Below, one piece after another: positions 42,147-50,872 of a DNA stretch of 64,000 nt. A program made the position numbers and the translations under genes. This DNA is from Sphingobacterium wenxiniae (GTDB taxonomy: Bacteria; Bacteroidota; Bacteroidia; Sphingobacteriales; Sphingobacteriaceae). The notes beneath the pieces were generated by a model. The model worked only from the letters and a program-made list of their open reading frames with translations, did not search any database and was not told the DNA's origin. The stretch spans positions 1-64,000 of the forward strand of contig NZ_FOZZ01000016.1 in the NCBI RefSeq assembly GCF_900116225.1, written 5' to 3'. Within the stretch, counting starts at the first letter, position 1, and the number at the start of each line of letters is the position of its first letter.

Positions 42147-42244
42147 AAAACGCGTCATTGCGAGGAAGTATGACGACGCAATCTGCGTTTTTGATGTCAT
42201 TCCCGCCTGAGGCGGGACTTCGTATTCTCGCAATGACGATGACA
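42147..42244. repeat. Dispersed intergenic repeat, family 1 copy
   Basis: It shares ends (AAAAAACGCGTCATTGCGAG at the left, CGCAATGACGATGAC at the right) and the central CCCGCCTGAGGCGGG hairpin with the copy at 32518-32637. It lies between kinase and regulator genes. Because the ends are inverted repeats, it could also fold as one large hairpin. Confidence 0.8.
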
Positions 42245-42383
42245 TTTTTTTGTTATGTGCCAAATAATTTCATTTTAAGCTGTCGATAATTATACATTAT
42301 ACAGCATTACAATATACATTATTACAGCGCCTTAAAGATATGGAATAATCTACAGCGAGGCGAACTGATTTGTACAGATGTAC

Positions 42384-43850
42384 TTATTTATTGTATAAAT
42401 CGTATGTATCGATACGTATCCAGACTCGTGTACCTATCATGTCTATTCTGTCCTCGATTCCAAATGATATTTGTGGCTTGTTCTTTTTGTTGAATTGCGC
42501 GATACGTTCTTTGGTGATGTCCATTCCGTGGGAACGGTGTGTGCTCAATGTCTTTTTCTCCCGAAGCGAATTGGAATAACCTATGCCATTGTCCATAATC
42601 TCAATCAGAATACCTGTATCGATATTAAACACCTGTATAGACAATTCTTTTCCTCTGTGCGAGGGCATTAGTCCGTGCCATATCGCATTCTCCACGAAAG
42701 GCTGTATCAGTAAAGCCGGGAAGGGGATGGTTTCGGCGTCTTGTTGTATATTGATATTCACAACGGAGGCCAGGCTGTCCGAAACTCTCATTTTTTCGAT
42801 GTCGACATATAGCCGGATTGCATTGATCTCGTCCGCAAGAGTATGGTTTTCATCCCTACTGGCCTCCAGTACCCGACGCATCAACTTGGAGAACTTGTTG
42901 AGATAGGTGACCGCCTTGGTGACATCTTTTTCGATGATATAGGCCTTGATTGAGTTGAGAACATTAAAGATAAAATGGGAGTTCATTTGACTCCGCAAGA
43001 CTTTGTTCTCAAGTTGGGCAACTTGAGTAGCGAGTACCTGCAATTCCTTTTCCTGTTGTAGACTTATATTCCGTTGCTCCTGCTGTTCGATCTGTTGCAA
43101 CATTTGTACTTGTAGTTCCTGCTGAGTGGCATTGAGCCTTCTTTCGGTTTCGAGTTTATCGGTATAGACACGTTTTATCCGTATGCCCAGACCTACCGCA
43201 AAGAAAGTGCTTTCGATAATAATCCCGATATAAAAATAACTGATGGGCTGTATCAAGGCTCCGGGAGTCCTGTAAAAAGTAGTGACCACCGCAATGGTAC
43301 CGAGGATGATATAGATAATCGTACCAATCAGAAAATAATAACGAAGTCGCTCTTGCCTGAGCGAAAATGTTCTGTATATAATAAATAGAGCGATGGCGGT
43401 ATGGATTGGAAAAAATACCTTGTGGTAATAATCGGCCATATAGCCCGGGGGGATCCACTTGAAAAGCCCGGCTACGAAAATCAGTGTTCCTATCCCTATC
43501 ATGACCCACATATAGCGGTACGTCCATCGGGTAAATTTGAGATAGTAAGTCTTAAAATTAATGATAGAAAGACCAAAGTAAAAATAGATACACAGATAGA
43601 TAACCTGCACGTAGAATGTGTACAGATGCACAAACAGGTAGGATCGTATCTCCATGAAGTAATAATTGCGGGTCACGACATACGTAAACAGCAAAAATAC
43701 ATAGCCGAAATAGTACAGGAAGACCTTGTCTTTGGTGTTGCCATAGATCGTGGCGGACAGTATCACGTGTACAATAAGGTAAACAAATGTCACGTGCCAC
43801 AAAAACACGGTCAATAAGTTTCGGTCCGCAAATAGCTGTACATGTTCCAC
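42384..43850 (-). CDS. LytS-type sensor histidine kinase with 7TM N-terminus
   Basis: A 488-aa membrane sensor. Seven hydrophobic helices fill about residues 13-235 (7TMR-DISM type), followed by a coiled-coil linker rich in Gln (QQEQRNISLQQEKELQVL). A LytS-type kinase domain (about 285-480) shows the phospho-accepting region SQMNSHFIFNVLNSIKAYI, the N box PFVENAIWHGL and the G1 box IMDNGIGY. It would phosphorylate the LytTR regulator downstream. The signal is unknown. The start at 43850 makes an aromatic, hydrophobic N-terminus consistent with a first helix at residue 13. Confidence 0.9.
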   Translation of the reverse strand: MEHVQLFADRNLLTVFLWHVTFVYLIVHVILSATIYGNTKDKVFLYYFGYVFLLFTYVVTRNYYFMEIRSYLFVHLYTFYVQVIYLCIYFYFGLSIINFKTYYLKFTRWTYRYMWVMIGIGTLIFVAGLFKWIPPGYMADYYHKVFFPIHTAIALFIIYRTFSLRQERLRYYFLIGTIIYIILGTIAVVTTFYRTPGALIQPISYFYIGIIIESTFFAVGLGIRIKRVYTDKLETERRLNATQQELQVQMLQQIEQQEQRNISLQQEKELQVLATQVAQLENKVLRSQMNSHFIFNVLNSIKAYIIEKDVTKAVTYLNKFSKLMRRVLEASRDENHTLADEINAIRLYVDIEKMRVSDSLASVVNINIQQDAETIPFPALLIQPFVENAIWHGLMPSHRGKELSIQVFNIDTGILIEIMDNGIGYSNSLREKKTLSTHRSHGMDITKERIAQFNKKNKPQISFGIEDRIDMIGTRVWIRIDTYDLYNK

Positions 43851-44127
43851 GCTGCATCCTGTTGGTATAAGACAAAGCTATCATTTTATATCCTCAAAGT
43901 GTAGCTGTTTTTTACAAATGCCACCTATGACTGTATGATTGGTTGCATAGCGTGGATATATTGAAAAAACAGGCTTTTTCCTCTCGGAAATCAACAGAAT
44001 ACCATTTATACAATAGATGATACAGATTGTAGGATATTTGCGGCTATCCATAAAAAAGAGGTTGGTTTACAGAGAAATGTCGGGCATATTTGGGTTTTGA
44101 ATGAAGTGTAAAATAAAAAACATAGCT

Positions 44128-45021
44128 ATGAAGAAGAATGTATGTATAATCGGATTGTTACTGTTGGTATTCCTATTGCCACAAACAAGTGATGCCCAAT
44201 TGCTGAAAGGCCTTGGCAAAAAACTGGAGAAAAAAGTAGAACAACAGATCAATAACCGTGTGGAGCGCCAAGCGGACAAAGCCATCAACAAGGGCATGGA
44301 CAAAGTGGAAAATGCGGCCGAGGGAGCTATTAAAGGAAGTGGGAATAGACAACCGAATGCAGATGGGGAACCATCTTCAGATGTTGGCAATATAGATTTT
44401 CCGATCGGTAAAAGTGATGTAACTCTATACGACACCTATGATTTTACCTTGGGCGTAACTTATCAAACTCAAGGCAGCAAGGGTAGGGCAACAGAAATGA
44501 CTATGTGGTTTGGTGGAGAAGATTATATTGGGATGTCGGCAGCTCAAGAGAAGGATATGTTTATGGTTATGCATGGTGCAAGCATGATAGCTTTCATGGA
44601 GAAAGAAAAGAGCTACATGGTACTGGGTGGAGGCATGACGGCAGGAGTTTTGGGTGCTGCGGTTGAAGAAGCGGAAGATGATACGTTTGATGGAGAATTT
44701 TCGATTAAAAAGATTGGTTCGGAAAGTATCTTAAACTATAACTGCGATGTGTATGAAGCAACAACTTCCGAATATACAACTACACTATGGCTGACCACGG
44801 AGTTGGGTGTCGATGCAGGTCACTTTATGAGCGCATTCGGTCAGCTTACAAAGATTAGTAAGGGTGGTATGCCAAATTTACAAAACCAAGCTGGGGGGAT
44901 TTTGCTCAAAATGGAAGGAAAAAGCTTAAAAGACAATGACTCGATGAGGATGGAAGCAACAGCCATTGACAAAGAGGGCAAAAGCATCCATACCAAAGAC
45001 TATAAAAGTTTCGGATTTTAA
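44128..45021 (+). CDS. Exported protein resembling DUF4412 proteins
   Basis: A 297-aa protein; the ATG at 44128 is chosen because it starts a signal peptide (MKKNVCIIGLLLLVFLLPQT, ending DAQ), while the upstream ATG adds nine polar residues. A basic coiled-coil follows (LEKKVEQQINNRVERQADKA), then a domain with MTMWFGGEDYIGM, MEKEKSYMVLGGG and YNCDVYEATTSEYTTTLWLT, which resembles DUF4412. The function is unknown. Confidence 0.65.
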   Translation: MKKNVCIIGLLLLVFLLPQTSDAQLLKGLGKKLEKKVEQQINNRVERQADKAINKGMDKVENAAEGAIKGSGNRQPNADGEPSSDVGNIDFPIGKSDVTLYDTYDFTLGVTYQTQGSKGRATEMTMWFGGEDYIGMSAAQEKDMFMVMHGASMIAFMEKEKSYMVLGGGMTAGVLGAAVEEAEDDTFDGEFSIKKIGSESILNYNCDVYEATTSEYTTTLWLTTELGVDAGHFMSAFGQLTKISKGGMPNLQNQAGGILLKMEGKSLKDNDSMRMEATAIDKEGKSIHTKDYKSFGF

Positions 45022-45046
45022 TCCTAGTGTTAAGTTGGACGTAATT

Positions 45047-45110
45047 TGTCAGGCTGAGCGGAGTTGAAGCCCCGGTGTATCACCCTTCGACTCCGCTCAG
45101 GATGACAGTT
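45047..45110. repeat. Dispersed intergenic repeat, family 2 copy
   Basis: TGTCAGGCTGAGCGGAGTTG and CCCTTCGACTCCGCTCAGGA form a near-perfect inverted pair, with GATGACA at the end. This is the clearest family 2 copy. Confidence 0.75.
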
Positions 45111-45187
45111 AGCATGACATCTTTAATTAACATAATACTAGATATACTATACAGTAATACAATATAAACTATACAACAAAAATCACC

Positions 45188-45562
45188 ATGGAAGAGACAA
45201 CACAACGCACACAGGAAACTCTGACAGGAGCAAGTACACCAGAAATCATCGAAGAAGGAAAAACAATCGCCATCATCAGCTACCTCACCCTTATCGGTTT
45301 GGTTGCAGCGCTGGTCATGAACAGCGAAAAGAAGAACACGTACGCAAAGTTCCATATTCGACAATCACTTGGGCTGATGCTGACAGGATTGGCTACCACG
45401 TTTGTGAGCTGGATTCCGTTTATCGGCTGGCTGTTCGGCATAGTGGCATTTTTCTTTTTGCTGTTTCTGTGGTTCACAGGTTTCTTCAATGCACTGAATG
45501 CTCGAGAGAAGGTATTGCCGATATTGGGTGGTAAATATGCCGAATGGTTTAAGTCGGTGTAA
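45188..45562 (+). CDS. DUF4870-like small membrane protein
   Basis: A 124-aa inner-membrane protein. After a polar start, there are three hydrophobic segments (about 29-46, 62-80, 84-101) and the block KFHIRQSLGLML, which is characteristic of DUF4870/Tic20-like proteins. The C-terminus has FFNALNAREKVLPILGGKY. The function is unknown for the family. It stands alone, convergent with the GlxA-type regulator. Confidence 0.7.
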   Translation: MEETTQRTQETLTGASTPEIIEEGKTIAIISYLTLIGLVAALVMNSEKKNTYAKFHIRQSLGLMLTGLATTFVSWIPFIGWLFGIVAFFFLLFLWFTGFFNALNAREKVLPILGGKYAEWFKSV

Positions 45563-45630
45563 GGATGACGCACGCTACGGTGGAATATAAATAGAAACAG
45601 CCTGCTTCGGGTAATGAACCAGGCTCCAAT

Positions 45631-45655
45631 CTCGTCCTCGTTTGCAACGAGGATG
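45631..45655. terminator. Short hairpin between convergent genes, family 3 copy
   Basis: TCCTCGTT pairs with AACGAGGA around TGC, within CTCGTCCTCGTTTGCAACGA and GGATG. The same hairpin recurs at 56779-56803, also between convergent genes, so it probably stops transcription from both sides. Confidence 0.55.
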
Positions 45656-45670
45656 TATTGAAATCTTTCA

Positions 45671-46648
45671 TTAAACTTCAGTTGCAACCTTGGCAAACTT
45701 ATTTCTGTACTCAATGGGGGTAAGCCCTGTTATCTTTTTAAAAGTATCCCGAAATGCTTTTGTGTCCGTATACCCCACGTCATACATGATTTCGGTGACG
45801 TTCTTTCTGGAGGCTTCGAAGAAACTCTTGGCAGCTTCTATTCTGACCCGTTGTATATATTCGATAGGCGTATTATTGGTGGCTTCCTTGAATCTTCTTT
45901 CAAAGGTTCTGCGGCCGATATTGACGAGGTTGGCCAATGTTTCGATGGATATTTTCTGCTGATAGTTCATTTCGATGTAATCCTGTGCCCTTTGAATGAC
46001 TTCATCGCCATGATTACGCTGTCCCTTGAATATGGCAAATTGTGATTGGCTATCCCGCCCGATATCCAATGCGAAATATTTCGAAATCATGACAGCAGTC
46101 TCCCGGTCTGCAAATTTCTCCACGAGGTATAAAATCAGGTTCCATAAACTGCTTGCTCCACCACTGCTGTAGATGTTATCATGCGCTGTGATGATTGCCC
46201 CATCTTCGACTTCCACCTCCGGGTACCGTGCTTTAAATTCGCTTACATGCGCCCAGTGTGTTGAACATTTTTTGCCATTGAGTAAGCCCGTTTCTGCCAA
46301 AAGAAAGGCGCCGATACATAGGCTGGCAAGGCTTGCCCCTTTTTCGTATAGCTTTTTAAAGTAAGGAATCGCTTCTGCATTGGCTTGGATGCCTTTGGCT
46401 GTATCGCCAAAAGTAGGCGGAATAATCAGGAGATCTGTTTCTGTTACATCCTGAAGAAGCCTGTCGGTCTTTACCATATATTCTCCATTGTTGGCTGGAA
46501 CATAGTCTCGCAGGCCGACATATTCGACGGTGAACACGGGTTTCTTACCAAATACGGTTAAAAAATCGTTGGCGGTATGAAAAGTTCTGAAAGGTGGTGT
46601 AACTGCTTCAATCACTCCGTATTCAGGAACAAAGACAGAAATCTGCAT
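45671..46648 (-). CDS. GlxA family regulator (DJ-1/PfpI domain plus AraC HTH)
   Basis: A 325-aa transcriptional regulator. The N-terminal DJ-1/PfpI-like domain (1-190) includes LASLCIGAFLLAETGLLNGK with the nucleophile-elbow Cys and CSTHWAH. The C-terminal AraC-type domain (about 220-320) has QKISIETLANLVNIGRRTFERR and the second helix set VTEIMYDVGYTDTKAFRDTFKK. The ligand is unknown. It is divergent from the SRPBCC-DoxX genes that start 257 bp upstream and may control them. Confidence 0.9.
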   Translation of the reverse strand: MQISVFVPEYGVIEAVTPPFRTFHTANDFLTVFGKKPVFTVEYVGLRDYVPANNGEYMVKTDRLLQDVTETDLLIIPPTFGDTAKGIQANAEAIPYFKKLYEKGASLASLCIGAFLLAETGLLNGKKCSTHWAHVSEFKARYPEVEVEDGAIITAHDNIYSSGGASSLWNLILYLVEKFADRETAVMISKYFALDIGRDSQSQFAIFKGQRNHGDEVIQRAQDYIEMNYQQKISIETLANLVNIGRRTFERRFKEATNNTPIEYIQRVRIEAAKSFFEASRKNVTEIMYDVGYTDTKAFRDTFKKITGLTPIEYRNKFAKVATEV

Positions 46649-46904
46649 AATAGTGGCATGTTTTCTAAAGCAAGTTAGTAAATTATTTTGTCATAATTCA
46701 CCCCTAAGATTGTCGTTTATACAACAGCCTTGGTTTTCTTTTTCTGCATAACTTTGTGTTGTAGATGATGGGAAGACGTTGAAACCTATAAGGTTTGGTC
46801 GTGAACGGTAAAAGACGGATAACCAAAAGAGATATTCCCATAGGGAAGCCTTGAGTGGTTTGTTTGAGATGAAAGTTGTAGGATTATAAACAAATAAAAA
46901 ATAA

Positions 46905-47330
46905 ATGGGACAGGTAACAAAAATTACGGTAGAAGCAATTGCAAATGCTCCCGTAGCAGACGTTTGGAAGGCGTGGAATACACCAAGCGATATTATGCGG
47001 TGGAACACACCGGATCCCAGCTGGCACACCCCAAGTAGTGAGAACGACCTGCGGAAAGGTGGGAAGTTCAAGAATAGGATGGAGGCTAAAGATGGTAGTT
47101 TTGGTTTTGACTTTGAAGGTACCTATGACAGTGTTGAGCTGCATAAAGAGATCGCCTACACCATGTCTGATGGGAGAAAATCTACGACATTGTTTACCGT
47201 GTGGGATGGGAACACCAAAATCGAAACCACATTTGATGCGGAAACAGAAAATGACCCTGAGTTCCAGAAACAAGGATGGCAGGCGATCTTGGACAACTTT
47301 GTGAATTATGTTGAATCAACACACGTATAA
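46905..47330 (+). CDS. SRPBCC (AHSA1-like) domain protein
   Basis: A 141-aa protein of the START-like AHSA1 group, starting with KITVEAIANAPVADVWKAWNTP and the DIMRWNTPDPSW block and ending in a C-terminal helix (GWQAILDNFVNYVES). Such proteins bind hydrophobic ligands; the ligand is unknown. It is followed 5 bp later by a DoxX-like gene in the same direction, a frequent pairing. Confidence 0.85.
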   Translation: MGQVTKITVEAIANAPVADVWKAWNTPSDIMRWNTPDPSWHTPSSENDLRKGGKFKNRMEAKDGSFGFDFEGTYDSVELHKEIAYTMSDGRKSTTLFTVWDGNTKIETTFDAETENDPEFQKQGWQAILDNFVNYVESTHV

Positions 47331-47335
47331 ACTTA

Positions 47336-47731
47336 ATGCTTACCGAAATGAAAAAGAATAAAATATTTTTTTGGGTGGCAACGACCATCATCATCTTGTG
47401 GGAAGGGGCAATGCCGCTAAGCGCCCTGATTTTTTCACCGGAGCAGGTGACTATTGGAACAAGGCCATTGGGGTATCCGGACTACTTTGCTTACGCCCTG
47501 ATTGTCTGTAAAATATTGGGCGTCCTTGCAATTTCCTATCCGAAAGTATCGGCTAAATTAAAGGAATGGGCGTATGCCGGACTCACCTTTAATCTGATTT
47601 TTGCATTTATCAGTCATGCTTGCGTGGATCAAAATATCGGTTTTATGCTTATGCCGCTGCTGGTATTGGGGATTCTCGCAGTTTCTTATCGTTTTAACCC
47701 TAAGATACGGTGCAATGATGTCCCTGAGTGA
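47336..47731 (+). CDS. DoxX-like small membrane protein
   Basis: A 131-aa protein with four hydrophobic segments (about 10-28, 47-64, 75-95, 102-121). The stretch PDYFAYALIVCKILGVLAI and VSAKLKEWAYAGLTFNLIFA is typical of DoxX-like proteins near SRPBCC genes. An alternative ATG four codons later (47348) is possible. It is co-transcribed with the SRPBCC gene before it. The function is not established. Confidence 0.75.
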   Translation: MLTEMKKNKIFFWVATTIIILWEGAMPLSALIFSPEQVTIGTRPLGYPDYFAYALIVCKILGVLAISYPKVSAKLKEWAYAGLTFNLIFAFISHACVDQNIGFMLMPLLVLGILAVSYRFNPKIRCNDVPE

Positions 47732-47800
47732 TAGATAACGCTGCTCAGCATATACAGGAGTTCTATCAACCCTTTGTGCATGATGAAATAAAAGCATCCT

Positions 47801-47900
47801 ATTGTCATGCTGAGTTTGTCGACTGCGAAGCAGGTGTCAGGTTCAGGATGACAATTCCTTCGACAAATTTCAGGCTGTGTACTTCGTCACGTTCAGCATA
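47801..47900. repeat. Dispersed intergenic repeat, family 2 copy
   Basis: ATTGTCATGCTGAGTTTGTC at the left, GTTCAGGATGACAATTCCTT in the middle, and CTTCGTCACGTTCAGCATAG at the right. It seems to be two overlapping or rearranged family 2 units ahead of the second SRPBCC gene. Confidence 0.6.
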
Positions 47901-47972
47901 GGCACTGTCGGAGCCTCAGAACAAAAAATGATAATGCACAATCCGTTATATCAGCATTTAAATAGTAATATT

Positions 47973-48419
47973 ATGAAAAATTCAGTTTCATTACATCGGG
48001 TTATTCAAGCAAGCCCCGAAAAAGTATTTCGGGCATTTGCCGATCCTATTGCGCATGCAGCTTGGTTGCCACCTTATGGCTTTGTTTGCACCGTGCAACA
48101 GATGGATTTCAAGGTCGGAGGTAAATACCGCATGACTTTCATTAATTTCAGTACCGGAAACGGCCATTCTTTTGGTGGAACGTATGTAGAAATAAAGCCA
48201 AATGAACGTATTAAATATACCGATTCGTTCGATGACCCGAATCTGCCGGGAGAAATGACAACAACCGTATGGCTGAATAAGGTTTCCTGTGGTACGGAGC
48301 TGAAAGTGTTACAAGAGGGAATCCCTGCTGCGATTCCTGCTGAAATGTGTTATTTGGGTTGGCAGGAATCGCTTGACAAATTAATAAAGCTTGTCGAACC
48401 AGAAATTCCCGATGCGTAA
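47973..48419 (+). CDS. SRPBCC domain protein, second gene
   Basis: A 148-aa AHSA1-type protein. The ATG at 47973 is preferred: the domain begins directly with VSLHRVIQASPEKVFRAFAD, and the upstream in-frame part runs through the family 2 repeat. It contains AAWLPPYGFVCTVQQMDFKVGGKYRMTF and ends GWQESLDKLIKLVEPE. The ligand is unknown. It is followed by a VOC gene 3 bp after its stop, and they form a two-gene operon. Confidence 0.82.
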   Translation: MKNSVSLHRVIQASPEKVFRAFADPIAHAAWLPPYGFVCTVQQMDFKVGGKYRMTFINFSTGNGHSFGGTYVEIKPNERIKYTDSFDDPNLPGEMTTTVWLNKVSCGTELKVLQEGIPAAIPAEMCYLGWQESLDKLIKLVEPEIPDA

Positions 48420-48422
48420 AAT

Positions 48423-48818
48423 ATGATGACGACCTCTAAATACGTGGGTGCGGTTTTCATTACATTTTCTGGTAATTGCAGGAAAGCACTCACGTATTAT
48501 CAGACTTGTTTTGGGGGGACAATAGCGTTTGACACTTTGGAAACAGAAATTCAGGGCTATACCGAAAAGCCTGTCGTTATCGGTTCGCTTGTTTCCGATA
48601 GCATCATTATCCACGGTTCAGATCTGATACACAACGAAGGAAGAATACGCGGCAATTACCTGTCTGTTTTTCTGCAGTGTAACACGATCGGTGAAAGGCA
48701 GGCATTGATTGAAAAGCTTGAATTCGGTAAAACACACCGGGTTATTATAGACGATGTGTGCCAGAAACTGATAGAGGTCATCGATAGCTTTGATGTAAGA
48801 TGGGTGATAGCCATCTAA
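48423..48818 (+). CDS. VOC (glyoxalase/PhnB-like) family protein
   Basis: A 131-aa protein with the start FITFSGNCRKALTYYQTCFGG seen in PhnB-like VOC proteins. Three residues normally used for metal binding are not clearly conserved and the C-terminal half (VIIDDVCQKLIEVIDSFDV) is atypical, so it may be non-enzymatic. It follows the SRPBCC gene at 3 bp. Both are likely regulated together. Confidence 0.65.
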   Translation: MMTTSKYVGAVFITFSGNCRKALTYYQTCFGGTIAFDTLETEIQGYTEKPVVIGSLVSDSIIIHGSDLIHNEGRIRGNYLSVFLQCNTIGERQALIEKLEFGKTHRVIIDDVCQKLIEVIDSFDVRWVIAI

Positions 48819-48843
48819 ACCTATTGATCAGCTCTGGTTGATG

Positions 48844-49734
48844 TTAGGCTTTATCAATTTTTACGGAAAGCATATTCAGTGACCCTCCAATAAGGGCATC
48901 ATTGAATAAGGTGGGTACTTCGCCTTTTTCCTGAAGACCTAAAGTGTACATTAATGGTATAAAATGCTCGGGTGTTGGAATTGCCAGTTGAAATTCTATG
49001 CCTTGTTTTTCATAGGCAATTAGATCTTGGTGGTTGCCGTCCGTAATAAATTTTTTGATTTTCTCATTGGCAGATTCTGCCCATTCATAAGCAAAACCTA
49101 CTTCGTTCATTTTTGACCACGCCACTTTTCGCAGATTATGCACCGTATTCCCGCTTCCTATGATCAGCACGCCTTTTCTGCGCAACGCCATTAATTGTTG
49201 TGCCAATGCATAATGGTATGCGGGGCCTTGTGTGTAATCTATGCTCATTTCCACAATCGGCACATCCGCTTCGGGGTATAAGAATTTCGCGACGGTCCAG
49301 CAGCCGTGATCTAATCCCCAATCATCGGTTAGCTGAACGGTAGTTGATGTAATCAATTCGGCAGCTTCTTTGGCTAATTCAGGACTTCCGGGTGCCGGAT
49401 ATTGAACATCGAACAGTGCCTGAGGAAAGCCTCCAAAATCATGAATGGTCTCCGGATGAGGCATAGCCGTGACAAAAGTGCCTCTTGTCTCCCAGTGTGC
49501 AGAAATACACAATATCGCTTTTGGCTTAGGAAGTGTTTTGGCCATTTCTTGAAAACCGCGGGTAAATATATTGTCCGCTATGGCGTTCATCGGATTGCCA
49601 TGCCCCAAAAATAAAACAGGCATTTTTTCTGTTGCTTCGAAGCCATCTGTAACTTTGCGCAGGGCACTTAACTTAACTGCTGCTGCACCTAAAGGTAGTA
49701 CTGTCATTGTCTTAAAAAAATCCTTTCTGTTCAT
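48844..49734 (-). CDS. ygiD: 4,5-DOPA dioxygenase extradiol-like protein (YgiD family)
   Basis: A 296-aa class III ring-cleaving dioxygenase-like protein. The motif LFLGHGNPMNAI (residues 41-52) carries a metal His, and a second His occurs in LCISAHWETRG and a further one in GLDHGCWTVAKFLYP. The C-terminus ends with LMYTLGL and an NDALIGGSLNMLSV block as in YgiD. An N-terminal hydrophobic stretch after an RK pair suggests export; whether the start is one domain earlier is unclear. The natural substrate is unknown. It is divergent from the AraC gene. Confidence 0.85.
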   Translation of the reverse strand: MNRKDFFKTMTVLPLGAAAVKLSALRKVTDGFEATEKMPVLFLGHGNPMNAIADNIFTRGFQEMAKTLPKPKAILCISAHWETRGTFVTAMPHPETIHDFGGFPQALFDVQYPAPGSPELAKEAAELITSTTVQLTDDWGLDHGCWTVAKFLYPEADVPIVEMSIDYTQGPAYHYALAQQLMALRRKGVLIIGSGNTVHNLRKVAWSKMNEVGFAYEWAESANEKIKKFITDGNHQDLIAYEKQGIEFQLAIPTPEHFIPLMYTLGLQEKGEVPTLFNDALIGGSLNMLSVKIDKA

Positions 49735-49849
49735 TAATATATGCGATCATCAGCTATTACAGTACAAAATTCCTCAATTTACCAATGACCGGGGTAACGT
49801 TTATCAGAACAAATGTTGTGCTTTTAAGAAGTCCGTCATCTGCTGCGGC

Positions 49850-50680
49850 TTAAGAGATGATCTTTTTCATCTCTTTTCTGAACGCAGAGGGCGTAATTCC
49901 CGACTTTCGTTTAAAGGCGTGCGTGAAGTATGTTTTTTCGTTATACCCTAATTTATAGCCAATCTCTGCAATATTTAAGCTGGTGGTCATCAGGAGGTTT
50001 TTAGCCTCTGTAAGCCTGCGCGTTTCTATAATTTCAGAAACACTTTGGTGCAGGACTTTCTGACAGATATTATTTAAATTTCTTGTCGACATAAAAAGCT
50101 TTTCCGCATAAAAATTCACATCGCGGGCTTCTTTATAATGTTTATCCAGTAACGCTAAAAAACTACGGAATGTATTGCTGCTTATTTGCATGGTTTCATC
50201 GTTGTTCCTATTTTGCTTGTTGCGCGCAGATTGAATCATTGTAAATAAAGCGCTCAGTAAGTCCCGGATCACGGAGAAGTCCGGCACATCCTGCTGGTAC
50301 TCGTCGTTGATCATTTCGCAGATCGAGTCCAGGCGTACAAACTGCTGGTTGTTCTCTATACAAAAGCTGGCGTTATCGTGGAATGAGGCATACAGACGGA
50401 AAGTTGTTTCCGCAATAAATTCGCTCTTAAAACGGATTCCCCAGATAGCACACCGTCCATGCTTGGGTAATGGCTTTACACGATGCACTTTTCCCTGCGT
50501 TACAAAACTAATGAAAGGCGCTTCCATAAGTTCGGATCTAAAATCGATGAAATGTTCCAGTTGGCCTTCTTTTCCGATCAGGAGCTCCTCAAAGTTATGT
50601 TGATGTGGTTTGTTGATCTGTGCAGCAATTTTCTCCGCGTCCCGGCTATCGATCTTGAATATTTTGAAAACTTCTTCCAT
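49850..50680 (-). CDS. AraC family transcriptional regulator
   Basis: A 276-aa regulator with a cupin-like N-terminal half (HQHNFEELLIGKEGQLEHFID, then VHRVKPLPKHGRCAIWGI) and a C-terminal two-HTH domain (about 175-275, with RNLNNICQKVLHQSVSEII and LNIAEIGYKLGYNEKTYFTHAFK). The tail SGITPSAFRKEMK is standard. It lies upstream of ygiD on the same strand with a 116-bp gap, making it a likely controller of ygiD. Confidence 0.88.
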   Translation of the reverse strand: MEEVFKIFKIDSRDAEKIAAQINKPHQHNFEELLIGKEGQLEHFIDFRSELMEAPFISFVTQGKVHRVKPLPKHGRCAIWGIRFKSEFIAETTFRLYASFHDNASFCIENNQQFVRLDSICEMINDEYQQDVPDFSVIRDLLSALFTMIQSARNKQNRNNDETMQISSNTFRSFLALLDKHYKEARDVNFYAEKLFMSTRNLNNICQKVLHQSVSEIIETRRLTEAKNLLMTTSLNIAEIGYKLGYNEKTYFTHAFKRKSGITPSAFRKEMKKIIS

Positions 50681-50872
50681 AGGTCTGATGCATGTGTATG
50701 TAGCAGGGGTAAAATCACCTCTTTATTTGTTATTTTCAAGGGCTAATTTAAACATTTATACAGTTATCCCGTATTGGGACAGCAAGATAATCAACCTGAC
50801 AATAGGATAACACGATGGGCATATTTTATGTTTTGACATTTTTCCTTTTGATTTTTTATGTATCTTCGTGCA

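Noticed and set aside
41384..43850. Orphan kinase and orphan regulator
   Set aside because: The separating sequence is a dispersed repeat; same strand and family pairing show they form one two-component system.
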